A stretch of 64,000 nt of DNA from Cladocopium goreaui. Lineage: Eukaryota; Sar; Dinophyceae; Suessiales; Symbiodiniaceae. The stretch lies in contig CAMXCT020003391.1 in assembly GCA_947184155.2 (NCBI GenBank), positions 188,542-252,541 on the forward strand, read 5' to 3'. The notes below the pieces were generated by a model that searched no databases, was not told where the DNA came from, and saw only the letters and a program-made list of their open reading frames with translations. The position numbers and the translations under genes were made by a program. Positions 12,542 through 24,500 of this stretch are shown one piece after another. Numbering within the stretch: position 1 is the stretch's first letter; every line of letters begins with the position of its first letter.

Positions 12542-15500
12542 GTCAACATGTCACACAGATTCACACGGCATATCATGCAGCCAAGGATCCGGCACTTCTA
12601 TGGCTCCAAATTGCCGGCCCGACGGCCCAATTCCATGAACAACTATGGCAGCTTGGAGAGTTGTTTCATCCAAATCCTTGGCTGGTGATTTTCCAGCACA
12701 TGAACTGGATATAGGTGTGAGTGCTACATGTCGGTTGTTAATGGTGGTTGCATGTTTTTGCCATAGTGTTTCACACTTCACATACCGGCCGTAGTTTGGC
12801 CCAAACGTTTTGCAGCAAAAAGATAGCAGCGACTCCGCGTTTTGACTTTCTAGCTTTCACCCCCTGTGCACTCCGCATTGGTAGCGGAGCTTGCGCTCCA
12901 TGACAGGGGAAGCGGCTGCGCCGTCAACAGGGGCGGATGCCCCAGTGGCAGGGCCACGTGAAGAGGCAGCGACCTCAGAAGCGGCTGCGCCGCCACCGGT
13001 CTCCGAGGCAGACTGGTCAGAAGAAAATAGCAGTGACAGCCACTGCAGAGAGGCTCGGGAACGCAAGGACGAGCCACGGTCTAGAGAGGCCGAGAGCCCA
13101 GACCGAGAAAGAGGCAGCGCCTCACACCGAGGAAGATCCCCACGGCGAAAGGGGAAGAATAAGGATAAGGGGTCCAAAGGACAGGAACGATCGGGCTCGC
13201 AGAAAGGAAAGAAAGGGGAGAAAGGCAAAGGCAGTAAGAGCCGAAGCCATAGCAAGGGCAAAGGAAATAAGAGCCGAAGCAAGAGCAAAGGCAAGGGCAA
13301 GTACACAGCAAGAGATGTCGAAGACATTGTCCGTAAGGCTGTGGACACCGCCATCCGGAAGGACCGAGAGGCTCGTGAGGAGACCTACCAGCCCGGATGG
13401 TACCCCTCTGAGGGAGGTGAATGGTACTTTTGGGATGGCAGCCAGTGGCATGACGAGGAATGGGAAGAATGGCAAGGAAGGAACCGTCCGAAGGAGCCGG
13501 ATGCGCCGGAACCACGCAAGCCACCAGAGCCACCAAAACCGCCGTTGCCGAAACCCCTTAACAAGCCGGAAGCTAAGAAGAGGCCAGTGGAAGGAGCTGC
13601 GACTCCGGGGCCATCAAGGCCAGTGAGGAGGGAGGCAGAGCCACCCAAGAAGGCAGAGGCCAGTGCATCCCGTCCCGTGCCAAAGGAATGGACAGTGTAT
13701 CCGAGGGATGGAGATTTGGTATGTGGCAGATGCAGAAGGGCATTGCCTCAAGGTGAGTTCGGCTGCAAGGCCTGCGGCAAAGAAGTTGCTGATCTCGCAA
13801 GGCAGCGGGAGCAGCGGCTAAAGCCGAAGGATGAGGAGCCGGCAGCGCCGCCACCTCCGACATCAAGTGGAAAGAAGAGCAACAAAGCCCCGAAGAGGGA
13901 GGCCCAACCGGCCAAGAAGCAGAAGGCAGCTCCTCCTCCACCTGGAGATGATGGCGACGATGGTGGAGAAGACTCAGAAGGGTCCTACACCTACGAGTCA
14001 TACTATTCAGATGAAGGTGAAGGAGAACAAGAGCAAGCTGAGGAGTCCCGACGGACCAGCGACCCCACAATATCGGTGACGGACCGATCGGAACCGAGAA
14101 GAAGGCAAGAAAGGCCACCTCCAAGACCAAGAAGAGAGGAGAGGCCTGCCAATGACCGGCCGCGACCGGTGGATGAAAGGCAGCGACCACCCGAGAACCG
14201 GCGGCGACCGGAGCGTGGGCAGCGCCCCAGGGTGGAGCGTGCCGTGCGAGGCGGGGGCGGCGACCCTCCAGGAGATGATGATCCAGAAGATGATACGGAT
14301 CAAACATCCACGGCACGGACATCAGAAATCCGGGCGCTCTTGCAACAGAGTGCAAAGCCCGGAGACAGATCGAAGCCAAGCTTGTCCCAAGTGCGTATTG
14401 AAACTTTCCGAGGAAACAGAGTGCACTACAAGGACTGGAAGAAGATTATCGAAGCACAGCGTGCTCTGTATCGCCTTGAGGACAGCGAAATGGCTATGTT
14501 GATCTATCTGTCGTGCCAAGGAGAGCCAAGGCAAATCCTGAACCAATTGGAGGTTCAAGAAATGCAGGAACCTGGCGGCCTCAACAGAATGTTGAAGCTT
14601 CTGGACGAATCTTTCGGTGCTCGTGCAGACGAGAGATTCGAGGAGCGACAAGAAGCGTATAACGCTTACCGTCGAGCCCCAGGTCAAAGCATGGCTGCTT
14701 ACATAAGCACCATCAAGAGATTACGCTCGGAGTATCTCAAGGAAGATCCCGACACTAAGCTGTCGGACAAATCGTTTGCCCAGAGGTTGCTCTCTCGTGC
14801 AGCCCTCACCAAGCGTGAGAGGATGGACATTTTCTACAGCGCGGGCGGGGTTTACAACTCAGCCGAAATAGAAAAGGTCCTCAGGTTTCGATGTCAGAAC
14901 ATCCATCTGGATGAGAAGAAACCATCGGGAGAGAGACCCTACAAGCTCACCGATAACCAAGGTCGCAGCGCGACCAAGAAGAAGAACTTCGTGCGAAGAT
15001 CAGACCGCACCAGACCTCACAGGGCATCGCATCACTCCTCACATCTGGCAGAGCCAGTTGAGCCCAATGAACAAGACGATCGCTATGAATATGAAGACGA
15101 AGATGAGGAAGATGCGGACAACGAGGATCTGGAACAAGAAGCGATGCTCGCTGAAGAGAACGAAGAGCCGGAGGACTATGACGAAGAAGAGGATTGGGAT
15201 GATGAAGAGTACGACGAGGAGGCCCTGAAGGAAGCCTACGCCGCTGGATGGCGTGCAAAGTCCAAAACAGCGGACAGCAGAAAGGGCCGAGGATATCATC
15301 AAGCCAAGTCCAAAGGCCAAGGAAAGGGCAAGCAACCCGATCGCCGTAAGGCCGAAGATCGGAAGAAGAACAGCCAGTGTGCTTCATGCAAGCAGTACGG
15401 TCACTGGCATGGTGACGCCGTATGCCCCAATGTGATCAGTGGTAAGGATCCGCCCAGGTCTACTGGCAGCGCCAGTCAAGGTGGTACGCACTACACCACC

Positions 15501-18500
15501 AGCCAAGAAGGGGATCCGGCTGATCGCAAGAGTGAGGGCAGTGGCGGAACAAGAGTCCACCGAGTCAACTGGACATTTCCGGTTAACAGTGTGGATGGAT
15601 GGGATCTCCTCCAGAACTACGATACTGAGGAGTCTGAAGAAGATGACGATGGACACGCCCCGGAAAACTATCTTGGGTTCTCAGCTGGACGACAGGTGGA
15701 GCCGCGTCAGTCCAATGAGAAAACCAAGAAGTACCGAATGGCACTCAAGACGGTGCTGGAAGCCCTCATCGAAGAGGAAACAGAGGAAAGCATGAAGACT
15801 CGTCTGAGAAAGAAGGAGTATAAGTCGGCAAGGGAGGAAGAGGCAAGACAGTTCTCGGCTGCGCCGGATAAAAGGAACTGTGATGGTTTAAAGCCCATGG
15901 AAGTGGATTTGAATCCACAGGAGATCCTCAGGATCTTGCCGCACCTCTCGAGGGAGGAGAAGAAAAGCCTCTACAAGGCATTGCGGAAAGATGCGGAGCT
16001 GTTTGCGGCAGACAACGTCCCACGAGAAGAAGAACAAGACAAGCTGGCCCGACCGGACAAACGGTCAGGATACTCGAGCCAGCCGAGGCCAAAGGCAAGG
16101 CCAAAAGAGGCAGCGTCCTCAGCATCAGCCGCAGCATCCAGCTCGATGCATCCACCGGCCCCGAAGGAAGAAGAAAAGATCCCGGAGGCCGTCAGAAAGA
16201 AAAGACTGAAGCAATTCAGACAGCAGCTGTATGAGAACAGCTTGGATAAGAACGGCCGCGTCCGTCTCTCAGAAGCCTCTGATATCCCGGATCACAATCA
16301 GGATGCATGTCCTCATGAGATGAATCATCTTCGGTGGGGAGCAAACTCATCAGCCCATTGGGCGACATGCAAGAAATGCGGCCTCAAAAAGGTGCTGTAC
16401 TACTCAATGGAACATGGGGCACTGGTCGCAGATCCGGAGGTCTGGATGATTAATGGCGGCGCCATGCATGTCATTCTAGACACAGGGTGCAGGACGGCAG
16501 TAGCCGGATCACAGTGGCACGAGACCTTTCAAGATCACCTCAGGAAGCGTGGATTGCACTTCTTTGAGGTTGAGCACACAGAAGTGTTCAGATTCGGAGC
16601 AGGTGAGCCAGTGATGTCGACAAGGGCTTTCGTGTATCCAGTGGTGCTGGGCGAAAGCCAACAGCCTAGTTGGCTACGGCTTGCAGAGGTCGCCAACACC
16701 AGGACAGATCACCGTGTGGCCCAATGTCCGGCCTTAGTCGGACCGAGTGAAATGGCCCGGTGGGGTGTTGAGATGAACTTCGGCTCTGGCCAAACTGTGG
16801 TTGCGGGGCATTCCAGCCAGACGCAACTCTCCGAAACAAGACATCCGGTGTTGAAGATTTTGGGAGAGGCACCCAAAGAAGCATGGCAGACGCCGCAACT
16901 GGAGCAGTTGAAGGAAAGGTTGATCAAAGATCCATTCAGCCTGGCATTGTTGCAAGCTGCACTAGAAGAGGAATCGGACAGCTCTTCTACTACTGCTGTA
17001 GTGCCAAAGGAGGAATCACCCGACGAAACGGAAGAATTTGCATTGTGGCAGAGCCACCTGGAAGATGAGGCGATCTCATGCCTGGACTTCATTCCGCAAG
17101 AAGCGTTGATCAATGTGGCAGCGCCACCTCGAGAAGATGAACCAAGTGATGGATCCTTCAGCGAAGGAGAATCAGAAACAAGCCATGGCAGTGGGCCGGA
17201 TGTGCAGAGCACGGAGTCTGAGAGCTCAGATGAGGAGCGGGACTACTCTGAGATCCTGGCCTCGGATCTGCCTGGCGAAACCGAGATCCTCAACAAGGGA
17301 CAGCGCAGGAGGCTCCTGGACGCTACTCAGAAGGTTTCGGATGCTGCTGAAACCGAAGCTACGACCAGGAAATCAAGGAGATCAAGTGTGGCAGCGCCGC
17401 GCAAGCCTGGTCCATGGCGATTGGTAGAGATCTTCACATGGACGTGCATGCTCACGAAGCTGGCATGTGAAGGCGGATGGAGCACATATGAGCCGATCAC
17501 CTTGGACAGTGGTTGGAACTTGGAACACAAGTGTGACCGAGATCGGGCATTCAAGTATCTGGAAGAGATCGATCCCGATGCCATCGCCATTGCGTGGCCT
17601 TGTGGCCCCTGGAGCATTCTTCAGAATGCCAATGGAAGAACTGCATTGCAAAGACGGGCACTCCAGTTGCGGAGAATCAAGGCCCGCCGGACACTCCTGA
17701 AGTTTGTGAAGGAGGTCACCTTGTGGCAGCGCCGCAGGGGAAGGATAGTGATCGGAGAGAACCCGCAGTTGTCTGGCGCATGGCGCACACCAGAGATTGA
17801 AGAGGCGTTCAGTGGCACAGCTCAGATAGACTTTGATCAGTGCATGCTGGGATTGAGACATCCAATCTCAGGAGTCCCGATGAGGAAGAGAACTAGGATG
17901 AGAGGTGACCCCGTGGCCCTCGAATACATCCAGAAGGCACAGTGCGATGGGACACATGAGCATCATCCCATCGAAGGTGGGTTCCGCCACCCAGATGGTC
18001 ACTGGATGAGTGTTTCATCTTGGGCTGGGGGATATGCCAAACCGCTGTGCAAGGCCCTGCTAAAGGGATTTGAGAAGCGACTGAGCCAGCCGTCCCAAGT
18101 GTACATGGCTGGAGAAGAAGAAGACGAGGTCCCAGAAATCATGGATGGTCAAGAGGCCGTGGATGAAGAAGAAGACATTGAGGACGAGCTGGAAAAGGAG
18201 TTTGAACGAGAGTATAAAGAGGAAGAAAGGTTTCCAGAACACGACCCAGATGCCGAAGAACACTTGGAAGATGAGGAAAGGCATCCGGTCAATGCAGAAG
18301 TCAGGAAGGCTGTCGAATTTGCACATAGACAGCTCGGACATCCGTCTACCTCGACTCTGCTGCGCATGCTGAAGCTCAGCGGCGCAAATGCAGATGCAGT
18401 CAGGTATGCAAAGAAGTGGAAGTGCTCAGTCTGCGAAGCTCGCAGGGCACCACGCCATCCGCAGGCAGCGACTGCGAGCACGAGACCCTTTGGTTTCAAC

Positions 18501-21500
18501 AGGACTGTGCAGATTGATGTGAAGTACGCATGGGATGCGAGGGGCAAGAAATATGCTGCCCTTAGTCTTCTAGACACGGGGAGCGGCAAACATGATGCCC
18601 ACATGATCAAGACCAGAAGGTCAGACTACATCGCATCAAAGATCCTGAGAAAATGGATCATGCCGTACGGCACACCACAGTGCTTTGTGCACGATCAGGG
18701 TGGAGAGTTCGAAGGCGCGTTTGTGGCTCTTCTGGAGCAGTTCAGCATCAGCTCAAGGGTAACGGGCGCGCACTCTCCATGGCAGCTCGGTGTCGCCGAG
18801 AGACACGGAGGCCTGTTGGGTCAGGCATTACAAGCCATAGTGGACGAGCACGGGATAGAGGGATATCGTCAGATGAAGGAAGCCCTCTCGTGCGCGTGTA
18901 TGGCCAAAAATGCAACAGTGACTCGGGACGGGTTTACTCCCAACCAGCGAGTCTTCGGCAGTGAGTGCCGATGGCCAAGCCTGGCGGAAGAGAACCCAGG
19001 ATTGAGCTATCTGGAGAGTCTCGACACCGAGACAGAAGCAGCAAGAGCGCACAGAATGCGCATCACCGCCAGAGTGGCACTGGTCCGGCAAGACGTCCAG
19101 GACAAGATGCGAAGGGCAATCTTGAGGAAACCAGCGGTTTCTCAGGGGCCCTTTGTGCCTGGCTGTCAGGTATACTTCTGGGTACCTACGCAGCGCGCAA
19201 GGTATAAACCAGGTGGCACATGGCGAGGGCCAGCGACAGTGCTGGTGAAGGAGGCCACAAAAAGATATTTCATATCATGGCGAGGAAGGCTTCTCCTGGT
19301 TTCAGAGGAGAACCTCCGACTGGGAACCAAAGACGAGCTGGCTCTAAACGAGCCTGTCCGAGAGGAAGTGGTGGAATTGCAAGGTGTGTTGCGTGACCCC
19401 ATGCGAAGCAACACATACCAAGACCTGCGATCTTCAAAACCTCCACCACGACGCCCAAGAAGGAGAAAACCGGCAGCGCCGGACACTGAAGAAAGAAAAG
19501 CAGCCAGGAAGATGTTGAGAGGATCAAAGGCAGTCAGCAGATTGCTGAAGCAAGGAGGGCTGCATCCTCGGGTCGCACCCCGGAAGAGAAAACAGGCAGA
19601 GCCTGGAAGAAAAGGAGACTCCAAGAAAGCTGCGACGGCCGAGCCGATGAGAGAGGAACCGGGTGAGCCAGCACAGGCAGCGCCTGACGAGGAGACCGAA
19701 GAAGTGGAAAAGAACGAAGAAGCAGCAAGGAGCATATCATACGAACCAAGCATCTTGGACGACACGGAAGCACCAGGAAGAATGGAGGTGGAACCTCATG
19801 AAGTACCGGTGCCCGAGGATCACGATCTGGACAGTGTCCAAGAAGCAGCGCGGCAGGAATGGGATCAGCTTGGTGAAGAGAGACGTAGAAGGTTTCTCAT
19901 GGATGATGTACCACTGAGCATCAAGAAAAGAATGGCTGCGGAAGAAGAGACGCTGCCCAATAAGAGACAGAGAATCAATGCATCCTGGATTGTTCAAGCA
20001 ATGGCTGCCGCCAGTGAAGGAGGACCATCCAATGAATGGGTGTCAAGATATGAGCTGGAAGTTCTGAGGAAGTTGACAGGTTTGCCAGTCAGCGCGGCGC
20101 GCATACACAGGCAGCCAAGAAAGAAGCTCATGAGACCACCCAAACTGGTGAGTAGATCGAGATTATCAATCTTGATAGGAGAAGATCCCAAGGATGCATA
20201 CGTGGTAGAGGAAAACGAGCAAGATGTCAGGAAGAATCCCAGGAGAAAAGCCGGATTCTACTGGAGAGGCATGACCATGCTGATTCGCAACAGCAAGGCT
20301 GCCGGCAAGTTACATGCCACGTACATAGAACTGCCGACCGGAATTTACAAGGCGTTCCTGACGGAACAAGAGCGGTGTTCCTTTGAGACGCTATGGACAG
20401 AAGAAATCAAGGACATTTTGGTCCAAGAAGTTATGTTGCTCAGGCTGCGCCAGAATGGGAAGGAGTTGGATCCTAAATGGTTTAACCAGGAAGAGCAAGC
20501 TGCCTTCCGAGAGTCAGACAGAAAGGAGTGGCAACAGTGGATTGACAACAAGGTTGTCAGAAAGGTCACTCGAGAAGAAGAAAAGACAGTACCAAAACAT
20601 CAGGTCTTCAAGGCACCACTCCGAATGGTGAGGGTAAACAAAGCGCAGAGCGCAGCCCTACCACTAATAGCCAAGAGTCGTCTTGTGGTACCTGGACATC
20701 GGGACCCAGGACTTGGACAGTTTCGAACGGACGCACCTACCACATCCCCTGTGGCAACAAGGATGGCAAAAGGGATCTCCCAAGCAAGGGGATGGACGAC
20801 ATGGGCGTTCGATATCACCACGGCATTTCTTTCTGGGGAAGCTACAGAACGACGTATTTTCGTCCGGGCACCTCAGGAAGGACTACCCACGACGGAGGGT
20901 ATGGGCACGATCTCAGGAGGTGAACTCCTACAGATTCTGAAAAGTGCCTACGGGCTTACGGAAGCACCAAGGTTGTGGTATTTGAAAGCCATCAAGAGTT
21001 TGGCCAAAACACCACTACAGGAGTTGAGCATCGCAAAAGCAACTTTTGCTGCGGCCGACTCAACTGGAACGTGGGCGATATTATGCCTACACGTGGATGA
21101 CGGCCTGTTGATGGGAGCAGCCGACGATCCCAGATTCAAAGCGCTCAAAGAACAGATCAACGGGATCTTCAACATAAAGGCATGGCAACAAATTCCCATG
21201 ACTTTTCTCGGTGTAGAAATGAAGATGGATGGAGACGTCCTGATCGATTCCATGAGAACATACATCGAGGAGATCAAGGTGCCAGAAATGATCAAACAGT
21301 CAGCCGACATAATGTTGAGCCCCGAAGACTTGACTAAATATCGGCAACTGGTCATGCGGCTTCGATGGCCCGCTCAGCAAGTGATGCCACATGTGCTGTA
21401 TGAAATCAGCAAGTTGGCTCAAAGGGTATCAGGAGCTACATACCAGGACTTTCAGGATGCGGTGAAGCTACACCAGAAAATCCTGAATGAGGCGGCTAGC

Positions 21501-24500
21501 GGCCGAGCAAGCCTCAAGTATCCAAAGTTGGATCTTAAGAACGGAGAACGACCATGCATGGTCAGTTACTTCGATGCAAGCTTGGGAAAGGAAAAGGATG
21601 GAAAATCCCAAGTTGGCAATGTGCACTTCATGACTTCAGAAGATGCACTTCACGGGCCGCGCCCTGCCATCGCAATCGACTTCAACACCACGAAGTCTAC
21701 AAGGGTGGTGAGATCAAGTATGGCCGCTGAATCAGCATCACTCAGCGTCGCCATTGACAGGCACCTGTACAATCGCCTTTTACTCCAGATGCTCTGGGAC
21801 GGACCATTCAGGCTCAGTGCCGATTGGCGGAAGGAGTTGAAAGTAAAAGGGTATGTCGTTACAGATGCGAAAAGCCTGTATGATCACTTGCAGACCACAG
21901 GTCAGATCCCAGCAGAACGACAAACGATGTTAGACCTGATGGTAGCTCGTGACTTTCTGGAACAGGACATGTTCGTGCTCAAATGGGTACCAACCCATCG
22001 ACAATATGCTGATGGATTAACCAAGAGCATGAGAAACCTCTTGTGGGAGGAGTTCTGTCAGAGCCAGCGACTGTCTCTTAAGGAGACTCCCAAGGAAGCA
22101 GCCTTGGAAGCTCACAGGCAGCGCCTGAGGAAAGAGCAGCGGCAGCGCCGTAAAGAGAAATTCGCCGTCAACCGACAAGCACAGAAGTAGCAACATACTC
22201 TTTTAGGGATGTGAGTGCTACATGTCGGTTGTTAATGGTGGTTGCATGTTTTTGCCATAGTGTTTCACACTTCACATACCGGCCGTAGTTTGGCCCAAAC
22301 GTTTTGCAGCAAAAAGATAGCAGCGACTCCGCGTTTTGACTTTCTAGCTTTCACCCCCTGTGCACTCCGCAATAGGGCCAACATCTATGGATTTTCCTCC
22401 ATTTTTTGGGTTCTAAAAAGCTCAAGCTCCGTTGTTTGACCAGGCATCATCCTGAATGAGATTGGCCACTTGGAAAAATATGGGAATTAACATGATTTTT
22501 ACGTCCACAAGATGGATAGGGATAGGAGTAGTGCCTCCAAAAGAAGGGGCGCTGGTCGGTGGTCAACCAGCCTATTGTGGGGCACGCACATTTGATCCAT
22601 GTGGGGAACCATATGTCCAAACATGGCCTGAAACGCGATGGTTTCCCAGACATTGGGGCCCAGGTTGCAAGCACCCAAAATGATTCAATGGGTATATATC
22701 GGTATATCCGTATATCCAATGAATGGAACCTCTTGCCGTGTTGTCTTTTTTCCGATCATCAGTGAGTTCATTGCAAAGGCTGAGTCTTCTTTTTGTGACT
22801 TTTGTAATTTTCTCATTGCAGGGGACCCCTTTTTTGTACAGCGGCGTTCCTTTACGTCCAGTCACATCCGGTCAGGATTGGAGCCCATGATTTTTGACCT
22901 CCAAGATGCTGTGATCCAACCTTTGGCCTCGGTGCTTTTCCCAATGGAAGGCAGGGTGGGGCCCCGATGGCCCCGTTCATTGCAGAGTTCCAACCGCCGT
23001 GTGCTGTGGAATGACTGGAATGACTGACATGGCCTGACTGGCAGGAAGTGAACTTGAGTCGCATCACTCCTTCACCATAAGGCATCGCTGAATTGCTGGC
23101 CTGATGGATGTACCATTGGAATCCATTAGATACTTAGTGAATCTTAGTGAGTTTAGCTGGATGGTCAGATCCGAAGTCAATTTGCACAAAAGCTGTGATG
23201 AAAGGTAGAAATCAACAAATGAAGCTACCAGCTGCCTGCTGTTTTAAGATATTTTTATCAAACACGGCATTGCGGCATTGTAATGTGTTCGTTATCAGGA
23301 TTTGTCATTGGGAGATTTACGTCGTCTCATCAATGCATGTCATTAGTACAGTACAGTGCCATTGGATGAATTTCCATCTCTGCTTCTCCCAAGCTTGCAC
23401 CCTGCAGGTACAAAGGTTTGCAGCTCAGGGAATGGAGCTTGTGAATTGGCATGGTAGAGTCTGATGCATCTGATAAATCTCTTGACATTTTCTTGACATC
23501 CCATGGGCTATGTGGCTGGATATTGGCTACGAGCCGCGCTGTTGGGCAGCCTCCCATCGGTTGAGGCGGAGAAGACACACATTTGGACGTGCACACAGAT
23601 GATTCAGACGTGACGCCCCTGGGACTGTTATGGTCGAAGCCATGGTGGGCTAGTGACTAGCTCACTAGCTGGGGACGCAGAATCTCCCTGAATCTCGTTT
23701 CAATCTGTCTGGAATGCAGTTTTTGGCAAGATGCTGCATCAGTTGCCTAGGCTAAGCCTGGTAATCTCACAGGCTGCAACTGTTGCGACGCCATCTGAAA
23801 TCGTTTCTTTACATCTGAAATCTGTGTATGGTATGAAGTGGAATAATACACATGACATGTTTGGCTGCTTTATCTTGCATGAAAGCCACAAGTTGCGTTG
23901 TTCTTGAACCAGAGGTTTAATGTGAACATCTTTGGCAACTACACTGGCGCGCCGCTGGTGTTTTGTGGCATTAATGGTGAGCCTGACCACCGGCATTTTC
24001 GCACCGCCTACCAGCACCAGCTGCTTGTCGGCCTCGAATGGGATCATCGCAGGACCCAAGAACTACAAATCCAGATTAGGATATTTTAGGCATATTTAGG
24101 CATAGTTTACATGAGTATGGGTCAATACCTATAGATACATTTTTAGTGGGATGAACATCCATAAATCCCAGCTATTTTGGGGTTCATCAGGGTTTTGACC
24201 CATCCCCAATGGAACTCCAGGGAGTCCTCGAGTCATCGAGTCCTCGAGGCTGGGCTATGCTGTGATGCACCGCGGACGACATCGCCATGGAGCGGAAGAC
24301 ATCACTGGGGGCGAGCGGATGCTGCTTGGACCATGGGTTTTGACGGTTGGGAAGAAGCTGTTGGCCAGAAAAATCCATGGCGGATACCCTCTGGTAAACT
24401 GTCACATAACTATGGAAAGATCCACCATTTTTAATGGGAAAATCCACTATTTCTATGGCCATTTTCAAAAGCTATGTTAAATTACCAGAGGGTAATGGCA

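Larger units (their letters stand above)
12716..22371 (+). mobile_element. Complete Ty1/copia LTR retrotransposon
   Basis: A 9,656-bp element with 162-bp direct LTRs that I find identical base for base. The LTRs start TG and end CA, and a 5-bp ATAGG duplication flanks the element. The interior holds one uninterrupted polyprotein frame in the copia order gag, protease, integrase, reverse transcriptase, RNase H. It lies in sense orientation in an intron between the NNYG and IILNEIG exons of the dioxygenase gene; removing it leaves an intron of about 130 bp. Identical LTRs and an intact frame imply a recent insertion. An extra methyltransferase-like domain sits between protease and integrase. 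Confidence 0.97.

Noticed and set aside
12891..12899. TTG start three codons upstream of the polyprotein ATG
   Set aside because: It lies at the end of the primer-binding site and hairpin; the ATG at 12,900 is a normal eukaryotic start.
12857..15387. Several long minus-strand ORFs inside the copia element
   Set aside because: Shadows of the GC-rich polyprotein frame.
22216..22371. Open frame in the 3' LTR and flank
   Set aside because: Short, without motifs, and repeated in the 5' LTR; LTR sequence explains it.
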